This document shows, in pieces, positions 12,080 to 25,100 of a stretch of 64,000 bases of DNA. The notes under the pieces are model-generated. The model did no database searches and was not told where the DNA came from. It saw only the letters and a program-made list of their open reading frames with translations. The stretch's first letter is position 1, and each line of letters opens with the position of its first letter. The position numbers and the translations under genes are program-made. The stretch is from Engraulis encrasicolus (Eukaryota; Chordata; Actinopteri; Clupeiformes; Engraulidae), in assembly GCF_034702125.1 (NCBI RefSeq), contig NC_085869.1, positions 49,054,197 through 49,118,196 of the forward strand. The letters are read 5' to 3'.

Positions 12080-12179
12080 TGGCGAATTAGTGTCACGAGA
12101 CTATGCTGCAGACAGCAGCTAATGTAACCAAAGCTACTTGGACAGAGGACAAGTTACTGGTCACATCGGGATATCAAAG
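12080..12179 (+). other. rbm44: Probable non-coding 5' exon of rbm44
   Basis: A good donor (CAAAG followed by GTAAATAAG) ends this segment at 12179; the 5' limit is a guess. An ATG at 12103 opens a frame that, spliced to the acceptor at 13074, continues through exon 2 and stops early in exon 3 (69 codons). It is not in frame with the main protein. It would therefore act as an upstream ORF if the exon is transcribed. The other frames here are closed or lack an ATG. Confidence 0.4.
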
Positions 12180-13074
12180 GTAAATAAGTGATTCATAATG
12201 TATTAACCTCTAAATAGTCACTTAAAACAATAACGTCGACTGTGACCTTTAGCTATGAATGCCATCGGTAGGTTGCTGATGAGAGTAGTCATAAGCTCCA
12301 TTTATTGTGGAAATGAATCCTTTGAAAGTACAATCATGCTACAACGAAAGCAACAGCGGTTCTATTATTTTTGAGCGTTAGATACGTTGGAATGACGGGA
12401 ATACTTGTCTTTTCATTGTAATTCCTAGTTAATAGAACTTTAAGTGATACTTTTCTGACCCAAGTAAATACTTTCAATTTCTTCAAAATTAGCTAAATTT
12501 AGCGTAGCTAACGCTAGACAGGTGCATGTTAGCTTTGCATGCTGTTTATTTTGTGCCGATGTCAACATACAACTGATGGCACAGCATCATGATTTTTTTT
12601 AAACGTACGAAGTGAAGCACACACATAGCAATTCGTTTTTTAACTGATTAAGTCAAAAGCAACAACAACGTTGTGTCCTGTAATAATTCAAATACATTCG
12701 TAATTCAAATCTTGTCAATAAATTGATTATTTTATCCGACTGTAGGCCACAGTCTTTTATGTAGCTGCTTCGTGGTAGCCTATATCTCAGAATATTTGTG
12801 CCGATTTACCTGCTAGTGAAAACCCGATATTTCGCTTCTGGCTTTTGACATGCATGGTTACGGTAATCAGATTTGATACTTGGCCCACAACACACCCACG
12901 TGCTTTCCATGCAGTGTCGCTGTCCACATGCTACTTTCTGATATCTAATTACTAGACCGCGGCTTTCACTACAATATCTTGATTGATAGGATACAAGCGT
13001 AAAATACAGTATCATAGTTTCCGCTGTGGGGTTTTGGCAGACAACTGTTCTGTCATTTTAAACCTAGTCTTTAG

Positions 13075-13189
13075 TCATGCTGTGACACCTGTTTCAAACT
13101 TTCAACCAATATGTGGTGCCCCCGACCGTTTGTACAGCCATTTATGTGGCCTGTTGCGCCAGTTTTCGTCCTGTGTCAAGACTGTTCTG
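13075..13189 (+). CDS. rbm44: rbm44 exon 2 (first coding exon; ATG at 13111)
   Basis: The acceptor TCTTTAG ends at 13074 and the donor is G|GTAAGT after 13189. Coding starts at ATG 13111 (MWCPRPFVQPF...VLCQDCS) and leaves one base (phase 1). No upstream in-frame ATG exists before a stop at 13072. Confidence 0.7.
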
Positions 13190-16100
13190 GTAAGTCTCAA
13201 CCGGATTGTAACTTAACCATTAGGCCTACTAAGCTTTGTAGTAACTATAATTGCTTTTCAAATAAACTGTCCATTTTATTTCACATGATGAATGGGTAAC
13301 AAGTAGCCTGGTTAGCCAGCCAAACCCCTACGGTCGCTAGGGGCGTCTAGATTTCTATGCTAGGGGAAAAGTGTACACAGTATCATCAATTGTGTTTCTG
13401 AGTGAATCACAAAACTTAAAATCGTTTAGAAAGTCAGTCACATTTTATGCAACAATTTCAGTCAAGAGAAGTGATGGGTTTTTATCCCTACAGGTGGACA
13501 CAGCCATGTGAATCCTCCCTACTGGACCAGGTCGATCAGCAATAAGTTGATGCTGCACAGGTTGGTCTAATGCACAGACATTTACCATAACAAATAAAGG
13601 AAAGGTATACGTTTGTGAAGGTATACCCAAGGGACTCTTTCATTAAAGCCCTGATGGAGGCCATTGCAGGACAAAACATGTTGACAATTTTAATGTGTTG
13701 TACAATGAACAGTCTTTAATTGAAAGCTTTTTAACTTAGAAGAGTCCCTTGGTATCTTCAAAAATTGTTCCAAGTAAGCTTACGAAGAAATGAATCACGG
13801 ATCCCTACTGAGCCAGATAGAGGGGGTGAATCGCCACTATCGGGTAGGCGTGTGCTTATCCAACTCTGTTGAGGTCTACCAAATTTCTTTAATAAATGTT
13901 AAGCTGGCCCTCTCCTCACTAGAGCATGACACGGGAGTGGATTTTCACTCCCGTCCCATCCCGGTCCCAGAAAAAAAATCCCATCCCGTCCCGTCCCGGA
14001 GTGGAGTAAAAGAAACAAATCCCATCCCATCCTGTCCTGAAAAGAATGTCTCCCAATCCTGCCCACTCCCACTCAAAATCAATCCCACTCCCGTTTCATA
14101 GGCTTTTTTAATGAAAAAAGAAGCAAGCATTCCCGCTCTCATTCATTTTTATTCCTGCTCCTGCCCGCTCCCATTTATCTTTATTCACGCTCTTGCCCGC
14201 TCCCGTTCATCTTCAAAATTTTGACTCCCATTCCTGACCCACAGGAATTCCTGAAAAATGTCATCCTCTACTCCTCACCAGGCACCTGCCAGCGCTGCAG
14301 AAAACTAGACCATGTGCTTACAGCCTGTTCCCACTTTGACGGCCATTTGACGCTCATAAACGCGACACCTCCCTTTGTTGACTGAATGCTTCTTGTCGGA
14401 GCACATGCAGGGGCGTGACAGAGTACACTGAACAGGAATATCTCTTTCTGTCTTTCTACACTCGTGTATTGATTAAGCAAGCTAACCAGCGATAGTAACA
14501 TCAAAGTCTGCCCTTACCTAACTGTTGGCATGTGTTTACTTCACACATTTCATAGCCCTCACGTAGTTTTGAATGTCATAAAAATGTACGTAATCCTTTG
14601 AACATAAGCTAAAGACCTTGCACTTCATAGTTTCTTGTAGTGTATGAATCTTACATTAAAATGTATGATAAACTACTTTTAAGCAGCAAAACATAGCCGT
14701 TGTTTTCATGGGAATTCCTCATGTGCTCGACAATCATTGGATAACGCTCCGCGTTGACTGCGAGTAATTAGCATAAAGTAGAAGCGAGCTGAACTTTTTG
14801 ACGCGCGTCAATTGTCAAAGTAGCCGCACCGCGTATCCCAGAAGCCTTTGCGAGGGCGTCGCCACTTTCCATTGAAAATGAATTGAAGGCGTCGGCGTCA
14901 ACGCACTCGCCGGCAAAGTGGGAACGGGCCTTTACTGCACAGAGCAGTTTTCCTGGAACACCACTTGACAAGAAAGCTCTTCCTCAACACCTTTGGCGTG
15001 GAGGGTGTTGAGTTGACCTGGGATAAGGCGTGGAGGCTAGCAGTTTGGGATTCCCACCAGGATCGCCCCGTCTCCTCACCTGGCACCTGTCAGCGCTGCA
15101 AAAAACTAGACCATATGTGCCTACTGCACAGCAGTTTTCCTGGAACACCACTTGACAAGAAAGCTCTTCCTCAACACCTTTGGCATGGAGGGTGAAGAGT
15201 TGACCAGGGATGAGGTTGACCAGCCAGTCCCAGCGATGAAGCCGAGGGGCGAGTTAGAGTTGGCTGACCTCGGCACAGCACGAGAGCTGGATGCAATATC
15301 ACTACCCACTTCGGATACCATGTTGGGCCATGTCTCTTCCCAAGCCCTCTCCAGACCAGATACCGACAGAGAGGCGCCCTCCCCTACAGGGCTTGCTAAA
15401 GCTAACCTGCCTGAGGCGTGTAGGCGATTGCTTGACAGGCTGGAAGTCTTTCGGTCAGCACTTCTCCCTGCCAAGCGCTCCAGACTCGACGTGCCGTTCT
15501 TGCGAGGCGTGCAGGTGAGCAGCTGTCAGGCTGAAAGTGCCTTGGCCTGCACCTCCCCGTGTGAAGCGCTCCAGACTCGACGGGCTGTACTTACCGGCGC
15601 CAAAAACCCAGACAATACAGCAAACTCTACCCGTATTCCTGGACTGCATGGAGGACTTGACCAAGTTCTGGAATACGGCATTTTCAGCACGGGTCCCTGT
15701 TTGTGGCTTTGCCGCCCTGGACATGTCTGGCATCGCGGACCTTGGCTGGGCACATGTGCCTCCTATATAGCTCAACCTGGCTAACCAGATGGCCCCATCC
15801 ATGATGACCCCAAAGCTCCCACGTAAAGAAGACAGATTAACCTCCTCGATGCTTGAGAAGATCTACAAGTCTGCGGCCCAGACCGGGCGAGGGACGAACA
15901 CGACCAGTCTTCTGCTTGCCTACCTGGGCGAGCTGGAGTGGGACATGACCACTGCCATGCAGCAGAGCAAATCAGTGGACGAGGTGTGGACAGAGATCCG
16001 GATGATGACCGACCTGGTCCAGCGGGTGTTTCGCTGCACGGCGCAGTCCATAGGCATGACCCTTGGCCTGGCAGTGGTCACACAGAGGAGCCTGCGGCTG

Positions 16101-19100
16101 AACCTGTCCTCCATGCCGAACAAGGACAGGTCTGTTCTCCTGGACCTACCCCTGTTCCCGGAGGGACTGTTAGGGTCAACCAAGTTGGAAATGTTAGATA
16201 GGCAAAGATGAACGAGCAAGAGCAAGCGGCCTCTAAGTCCTTTGTGCCCAGTAGACCCGCAGGCCACACGCAGCAGCAGCAGCGTCGAGGCATATCCCCC
16301 TTCGCTCAGCCTGCCCGTGCTAGACTTGTCTCAGCGCCCGACCCCCAGTGCTGACAGCAGTCAGCCTGGCCCCTACCACACCACTCTCCCTAGATCGTTG
16401 GACGAGAAATAGAGTGAGCGGTTGAGAGAACTCTACACAGATGAGCATACAATTTCTCACGTTGATGAACTATCTTTGTGGTGTGTGAAGAATAGGGCTG
16501 GGTATCGCAGCCATGTTCCTGTATCGATTCGATTTCGATTCTTAGGTCTTTGAATTGATTAATCACGATTCAATTCGATTCGATTCATTCCAAACCGATT
16601 CAATCCGTTCCCTTCTTGGTGCAAGGATTTCCCCCAAAAGATGCTGCTGCCTATTTTTATATAAAAATGTCAAAGGGCTGTGGCTTGACAGTGTTAACAG
16701 ATTGCTAATTAATAATAAGTAGGCGTAGGCCTAATTGACTAATAAGTTACATACTGGGTATTTTCCACAGACCTAAATTAAACAAAAAGAACAAAAAGAA
16801 AAAGAACACCAAAAAAAAAACAACGTTTTTTTGCCCTGTGAATCGATTATGTGAATTTTAAATGAAATCGATCGATTACCGATTAAATCGATTATTTTAC
16901 CCAGTCCTAGTTAAGAATTACAGTAGTATAGCCAATTTAAACTCACTGGAGTGGACATTGCTGTGGATATGTGCCTCTAGTCTGTACCACCACCCTTTAC
17001 ATAATTACCTACTATGCTTGTGCTTTCCAGGGCCTTGTATAACTTGGTTAAATCTTCACCTGGTCTGAAGCTTGAAGATAAAAAGTTGGGGGCCTGGTAC
17101 TTCAGTCTTCCAAAGAAGGACAGGAACTTAATCCAGGGTAATGATGAGACTTCTTATTGTGTTATGTGTCTGTAAGTTAATTGTCTTCAGAAGAATTAGA
17201 AGCACAACAGATGTATGATTTTCATTATGTCTTGAGCAGGTTATATTAAATATTCAGGCTCTTATGTTTCAGACATGTAAAAGTTTATCTTTTTACCTGA
17301 CATGTTTCGACAGTGTTCCGTCTTCATCAGAGGGTCACAATATTGATCACACCTCCACAACATCAGTTGTTTTTTAAATCACGTCACACTTCAACATCCA
17401 TGTGACCCTTTGATGAAGGTGGAAGTTTCATGGTCGAAACATGTCAGGTGAAAGATAACAAAGCATTGCATGACTGAAACAAAGAACTTGAAGATTTAAT
17501 AGAAAACACTCGTCTATGTCAATAACAATGTTTGCTTTTTTCTTTGGCAGGAGAGGGAGGTCTATTTACATTTCTCTTGTCACATCCTGGCCTTACTGTT
17601 TCTGAGCAGGCAGGACAGCAAGTAGTACATGTCAAGCGTAAGTTGAATCTCAATGCATCTGGCCTATACACCTATGTGAAGGAGCATGCGTGAAGTCTCA
17701 CAGTTGTCCAGGTAGAATGAATGAAGTGGAATTTCTTTCTTGCAGAGGAAGAAGTTGGACCTGCTGTGGCTATGACTTCAGATTTGAATACGTATGTCCT
17801 TCTTTATTGTTATTCGTTAAAGCTCCAGTATGTCATTTTTGCTGTTTATTTTCAAAATTCCTGTGAACAAATTTGATCTTTTCATGAATATTAACTTAGT
17901 ACCATATTAGCATGAATATAAGATATAAATGCGAGGTAATCTGACATTTGTGTTTTGACTTAAAGCGATGGTTCGGAGTAGAATCACCCTAATGCCATTT
18001 GAACCGTGACACCCATCCACCTTTACACCCGAAGTGTTTTCTGCCGCAGGCTTACATCAACAGAGTTACCGTGTTATTCGATGTTTATTCCGGATAGCTT
18101 GACTCAAGCGCATATGGATCCTGGGCACCGTCTCCAAACTTTCCCCACAAAAATAACATGTCATGACACCAAACTTCTACAGTATAACAAATGTGGTTTG
18201 TACTCACAAAAAGATGAATTTGAAACTTTGTACATAGTCCAGGAGTTTATTAGTAACAACACACGAGACGATTAGCTTTTCTGCTGCTAAACATCCGTCG
18301 ACGTCACGATGAAGCTGATATCGGCATTGTCGCTTTCCCCCTCACATTCTCGCCGCAATGGCCCATGACCAACCATTTTTACTGCGTCACAGTCCAAGTT
18401 AACTAGAACTTCGTTTGCACAGTCATTAATCCACGTCTTGTTAATTATATTAGGCTACTAGACTATTCGCCAGCACGCTGTCAATTAAACATGGCGTTAG
18501 CGCTGCAGAATGCCAGTTATGGCAACGAGGCAACCTTGTTCTGCGCTTCTACAGTGTAGGAAGAAGGAAGGTGTGTGCCCTATCCAACATTTCGCTCTCA
18601 TTTTTCCCGAACGAATATGCGCCTCGCGCCATGCTCTCGTCTCCCTGTTCTCCCCAATCGCCCTCTCCTCCCCCACAAAGGCACTTGTATGCTGTTCATG
18701 CCTCTTCAAAAAGATTACGTTCACCGTCCAGGTCATAGATTGTGGCCAAACAAAGTTCTGTTTCTATGTTTCCTAAATTTTGTTAATTTGGATAACAGGG
18801 TTACATCCCAGTTCTCCAGTGCTGGCGTCGTGTAGCTCTAACGTGTAATTTCCAAGCAGCGGTAATTGCGACTCCAAACTCCCCCAAAATACCAAACAAA
18901 GCATGTAGTTCGAACTGTGAGAAACATAAGATAAAGCGGTGTCGACACCACGAGATACAAGGTTCGCGCGCGCAAGGATTGGGCTGGGAGCAGCACGCGA
19001 GAGGGAACATGCTTTTTATCCACGGGAGCCGACCCATGCCCATGTCTTGCGCTGCTCAGCAGTAGCTTGCAACCTCTACCTCGCATTACATAAACTTCAC

Positions 19101-22100
19101 GAGAGGCTGCATTAAAGATTGCGTTTGAACTGATGTGGCTGACATGATAGTGTGTCAAGGCTGAGTTTTAAAACGGTCAAGGAACAGGTAGGCCTATGGC
19201 ATTATCTTACCATTTGACACATGGGACACTGCTACTCTGCTTTCAGCTGGCTGAGGCGGTATTCCAGGAATCAAAAATAGCCCTGATGTCCTTAGAAATG
19301 TTTCGATTCAAGTCATCGAACAACAAGCAGTGAGGTTCGGGGCGCATAGCTTGTTTATAGCCCTCAGGGCCTAGAAAAAATAATGTTTTGGTTCCGGTTG
19401 CCGACCGACCCTATCATTTTTTGTGCGACCCAAAAAATTTTTTTTGAGTTTTTGGAATCCTCAAAAAATATATCGATGTTGTGTGGACGGTTGTTCATAT
19501 AGACAAGACACAACACGTTTCTTCATTCCCATAACTCGCCATCTCTCACTTTCTACCTGCCTGCAAGTTACTGAATTTGCATCGTATGACTATCCACATT
19601 GGAGCAACACACACGCGCGCGCCATAAGGGCCGCCGGCTTGATATAAGAAAACCCCAAATGTCACTGCAGAGTTGCGCACCTAGGCTACTCGGTCACGTT
19701 GTAGGCTAATTATTGTGCTACAACATGCTAATTGGTAGTCGTTGTAGCTCGTACGTTTTAAACAACTTGCCTCATAGCGTTCTTGCAGACTAATAGCCTA
19801 CGATGTAGGATAGTTTGGGAACCTGGTGAAAATGCCTTTATGAAAATGCATTTACTAAATGCACTTACTAATTTGTCATATTTGCATTAGGCTAGTGACA
19901 ATGGCCTCAAAATTTGGAGACACCCCAACCGGAGGTAGAACAAAACCCAATAATGTTTTTCCTCATCTCTAAGGTGTCCCATACATGAAAATGATTCTTG
20001 GCCATAGTGATTTTAATGCTAAGCCTAAAAATTTTACACATTTCCATATGCACCTCCAAACAAAAAAAGCACCCAAAATGTGACTTCTCCGTATGGGAGT
20101 AGATATACAAAAAAACATGCAGAAAATTACCAGAAGCTCTGAGAGCTTTGAGAATTGGTATGCTTGTGCCCAGGGGCTACCTGCACCAGATAGAAGTGGT
20201 TGTATTGGACCATCTTGATGTATGAAAGAGATATAGGCATTTAATCACACACCTAAAATAGGCGGAAAATGAAAAAAAGTGATATTTATACAGACTGTCA
20301 TCATTTACATTGTAATTGCTTTGTCAGGGAATGTCATATGCACACATATGATATCTTGATGGAAAGGTGAGATCGTTCTGAATCCAGCAATATCTCATAT
20401 GTATATATTTTCTGAATATTAAAGATGGCATATTGTTCAATGTATGAGGTGCCCAGAATGAAAAAAATCGAAAGGGAATTACAGGACCTATTTCAATGCA
20501 CTTAAAGGAATGCTCAGAATTGTATTACAGTAGGCTATATTACGTCAAATAAACGTATTATTAGTGTGTGGTGCTAGAGATTATGCTTGAATGAAGAATC
20601 AGATTAGGGTGAAAATATATTTAATCACTAGTGTATATATATATATATATACAGTATATATATATAATTTCTTGCACATCTGTAGGTATTGTTAAGCTGG
20701 AAAATGCAGTGACTCCACCTACTTCCAATGCCTTGCAACTAGCTCATCAGAATATTGCATCACTCCTTTCAGGTAGATATGATAGAGGAAGGGGAAATAG
20801 AGTGGATGTTATTCAATTTGTTCAGAGATCTTTTATCTTCCACGAAGTGAAGCTCTCCAGTTCTTCTCCCATGAAAGAGCCAGCTATATATATATTTATA
20901 TATTTCTTGCATCTGTAGGCAATTGTAAAGCTGGAAAAGATGAGATTGTGATTACCTAATATATATTCTCTACATTGATGATGGTACTCCATTCTATACA
21001 TAATGTGTCCAAAAAAGAAAGAAAATGAACCAGTCTATTCCATAGATATAAAAGTTCAAAGGCTGGTTCATTAATTAACCGTAGTGGTGCTCTGAAGCCT
21101 AGTATATATTTAAGTAGGCCTGTAATATTATTAACCAATACAATACAGTGAGGGAACTATATGGTATAAGGATATTTGTTCTTAAAACTTCCTTACAATA
21201 ATATAGCGTACCAGAGATACACTGCACCAACATACCACTGATGTATACAGGTATTGTAATGGCATTGATAAACCTAAATCAATAAAATCGATCAATCAAT
21301 CAAAGTAGATCATGATACAACATTGCCATTCAATGTCCTAATGATTAGAGAAAGAGAAAAGAGAAGAAAGAATGCATTGTGTACTGTACTGTATCACTTA
21401 AGGCAGATGAGAATAAACCTTTTCACATTTCTTTTTAAAATAAGATACTATCGGGGCAGTTCTAATTTGGACAGGAAGCTGGTTCCAGCATTTTGCATAA
21501 TGACTAAATGCCATCTCACCCTGTCTAGATCTGGTCAGTATAGGGAATTTAAGTTCATTACATTTCCCTGACTCTTTTATCCAATGGCTACATTCAGTGT
21601 GTGTGGAAAATACAGAGTGCAGGCTTATACTGTATATATAGGGTTATAAGAGTTGAGCATGAAGATAAATACTCCTAGAAGATATGTGTATGATATGTGT
21701 GATATGTGTGTTTTCAGCTTCTTAAAAGTTGAGGGGGATGACCAAACTCTTGTATCAGCTAGTAACTTGTCAGACCATTGGGATTACCTTGTCAGAGGCC
21801 AAGGCCAGACTGTTGGTGTTACAGTATTGCGAAGCAACATTACGTTTTAGTGCAGCCTCAGATAAAATGAAACAGTTCCTTCCAGGAGAGAATTGCACTC
21901 AAGGTACAGAACCTGAGTGGCATATTGGGTCAGGTACAGTCTGATTTTCTTTATATTGAACAGTGCAAAAGAGCATCAGTAATTTAAGCAGTGTTTTCAG
22001 AAATGATGGGCAGTCATAAATAATAACACCCAGGTTTATGTAGCGTTTTCTGGGGTAACAGTGGTTGACCTCATGTCTTGCTTGATATAATGGCAGATGA

Positions 22101-25100
22101 TGGTGGTGTTGCTTCATCCATGTGGCCAGGTCTGAGAGACAGGCAGATAGACACATAGACATTGCAAAAAGGCGGAACCAAGACAATGCATTAGAGCATT
22201 ATAACACCCTAATTTTCCCAGCTATTTATTGTAATTCAAGTTGTAGACATTGAATGCATAGCTTGAAATGGTACAAAGGTAATTAGACATCTAGAGGTGA
22301 AAGAGATGTTCTGAAACGTTTGGTAGTGTACACGCAGAAACTGGAGTTATCTCGCTGGGCAGACAGGTGTTTATCATCAACATAGCAGGGAGCAGGGTGA
22401 GTGGACAACATTGCCCAGTGAGATGAGATAAAGATGGCAAAGACAGGGGGGCCTAGCACAGAACCTTGGTACCCCTGAGAGGATTTGAGTTGAGGGGTCT
22501 TGACCATGGCACATTAAAGGAATGCCCAGTGTGGTCTACCTCCGATGCCTTGTTCCCAATTAATTGTATTAAGCCTACATTTAGCAAATGGACCAGGATA
22601 GATAACGTCATTACTCTTCTGACTTGCACTTTGGTTGGCCCTTTCTTCCAGGTCCAGCCAAACAATTTGCTTAGCTGTAGAATATGATGTGGTTGCTGGA
22701 TTGAAGTCTAGTGTATTTGACACACTGTTATTTCCCTTAGTTTAACAAACATACCCTAGCCTTACCTTTCTGCCTATTTGCCAAAAATGATTTGATTGTA
22801 AAAATAAAACGATCTACTACCAGATGAAGAAAAGTGTGAGACATCATAGTTCTTTACTTGGTCAATCCAGCCATATAGTCATCAGATGACATGGATAAGT
22901 TAAGTGAAATGTCACCAGTAGGCTACAGATATGGTGCTTTATGACTTCACTAACATTTAATGGCAGAAAGTGGGTTAATCAATTTAAAATAAAAGCTATG
23001 AAACAAATAATTCACTGAATTCAATTCACTAACATGTGACATCATGGTATTAAGAGTGTAGTGGAAAGCGCGCACATCCAGCAGAAAAGCATCAGCAGGT
23101 GCCAAATCAAAAAACTTCTTCAGATCTATGTTCGAAACGTTGCTCCAAATAAATGAAGTCTTTTGCAAGCAGTGTGCAGATCCTTTCCCGCTCCTACATG
23201 ATGGTATTAAGCCACACCTGAGTGATGTCAGATAATGCCTGAGTGAACCTAATGAAGAAGCTGTGCATGAATCTATGAACTTTTGAATTCACTGAATATG
23301 TTTGCTATTCCCCTCCCTGTTTGTTTCAGTAGGCTCATTAAATAAAATGCCTTGGCTTCCTGCTGTCAGGCTTTGGTAATACACATACCATTTGTATGTA
23401 AACATAAATCATTGCTCCTTCCAGGAGCAGTCTTTATTTATCACACTACCACCACCCAGCACCTCCTCCCTCCCTCCTCTCTATAATCACAGCAGACCTG
23501 GTTAAAGCCCATTAACTGGATAGGACATCACCAAGACTGCTAAAGACCTGTGGTGCTGAAGTGGCTGAGCTGCTGGAATATTTATTCAGCCGAGTGTACA
23601 TCTTAGTAAGGCACCAACTCTGAACACATTATGCCTTATCCTGGTCCCCAAAAAGCCACATCCAAAAGAGATAAACGACTTAAACCGAGAGGCCCTCCCT
23701 TCATGCAGCACGAAGACAGCCGTGGGGCAGCCGTGGCCTAGTGCAGTGTTTCCCAACCTTTTCTGTATTGCGTATCCCCTGAGCCTTTTTGTCATACAAG
23801 AAGTACCCCCTAACTCATACTCCATATCCTCTATCCCAATGTGACCACTGTATTTCCCATACATTTGTTATCATTACACTTTCCCCACGTACCCCCTGTA
23901 GTGTGCCTGCGTACCCCTAGTGGTACACATACCCCTGGTTGGGAAACACTGGCCTAGTGGTTAGAGAGTTGGTCTTTCAATCTGAGGGTTGCAGGTTCAA
24001 ATCCCACCTGACCTCTCCCTACATCTCCATGGCTGAAGTGACCTTGAGCAAGGCACCTAACCCCACATTGCTCCAGGGACTGTAACCAATACCCTGACAA
24101 ATAATAAATGTAAGTCGCTTTGAATAAAATGAAATCGTCAGCTAAGTGAAATGTAATGTAATGTAATGAAGACAATGCTGTTACATACACTCAGACTGCA
24201 GTAAGTCATGCACTGGATCTAGTACAGTTTTCATACCAGGAGAAGGTTGGAGTGGATGATGCCATCACATACCTATTGCACAGGACATATAGTCATGTTC
24301 CTTAACTTTTCCAGCGCTTTCTACAACATCCAACCCTCCATTGAGAGAGAGGCTCCTGGGTTTGGATGCCCTCCTTGTGCACTTGATCAGGGACTACCTA
24401 ACAGAGTGGCCACAGTTTGTCAAACTGAAAGATTGCCTCTTGGACACTGTAGTATGTGGTACTAAAGCAGCCTGGGGAACTGTGCTCCCTCCTCTCCTGT
24501 TCACTTTGTACACATCGGACTTAACATATTTACAACACAGGCACATACCACATGCAGACATTCTTGGATGATAATACAATTGTAGGCTGTATTAAGGGAG
24601 GAGGGAGTACAGGAGTACAGGGCTTTGCAGTGGTGTAATGCACCTACAACTCAACACTAAGACCAAGCAGATGAAGGTGGACTTTTGGAGGTCTAAGCCC
24701 GCTCTGCAACCAATCTCCATTGAGGTTGATGAAGTGGAGATTGTAAGCACATCTCAGTATTTCAGCGTATAACAAGACAACAAACTGGACTTGTCAGCCA
24801 AAGATGCCTTTTAGAAGCATACAGTATACAGTATTGGCTATACTTGTCTGCTATAAACTCCTTAATATGTTCTATGAGACTGTTGAAGCCAGTATGTGTC
24901 CTTTTCTATGCAGTGGTGTGCTGGGGAGGGAGCACAATGAAGAGGGGGTATTGGGTGTCTTGAAAGACTGATAAGGAAAGCTAGCTCTTTCATGGAAGAA
25001 GAACTGGAGACCTCCACTTCGTGGAAGATAAAAGATTTCTGAACAAACTGAATAACATCCACTCTATTTCCCCTTCCTCTATCATATCTACCTGAAAGGA

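Larger units (their letters stand above)
23490..24979 (+). mobile_element. Decayed L2-like LINE reverse-transcriptase fragment
   Basis: Broken + strand translation resembles fish L2-type ORF2: LVPKKPHPKEINDL near 23640, DAITYLLH-like near 24258, DYLTEWPQFVKLKDCLLDTV near 24395, LLFTLYTSDLTYL near 24500, then the QLNTKTKQMKVDFWRSKP segment near 24650. Stops, shifts and a SINE insertion (23719-24167) disrupt it. The 5' and 3' ends are not defined. It is a relic and cannot encode an enzyme. Confidence 0.7.

Noticed and set aside
13920..14270. Proline-serine frame (+) at 13790-14101
   Set aside because: It reads the CCCGTCCC array of a hAT element and has no gene support.
15121..16293. Several minus-strand and shifted open frames over the DIRS-like fragment
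   Set aside because: They are shadows of the + strand ORF1 remnant, which has the recognisable motif.
23959..24010. tRNA gene-like A and B boxes
   Set aside because: They are the head of a SINE with target duplications and a SINE tail, not a functional tRNA.
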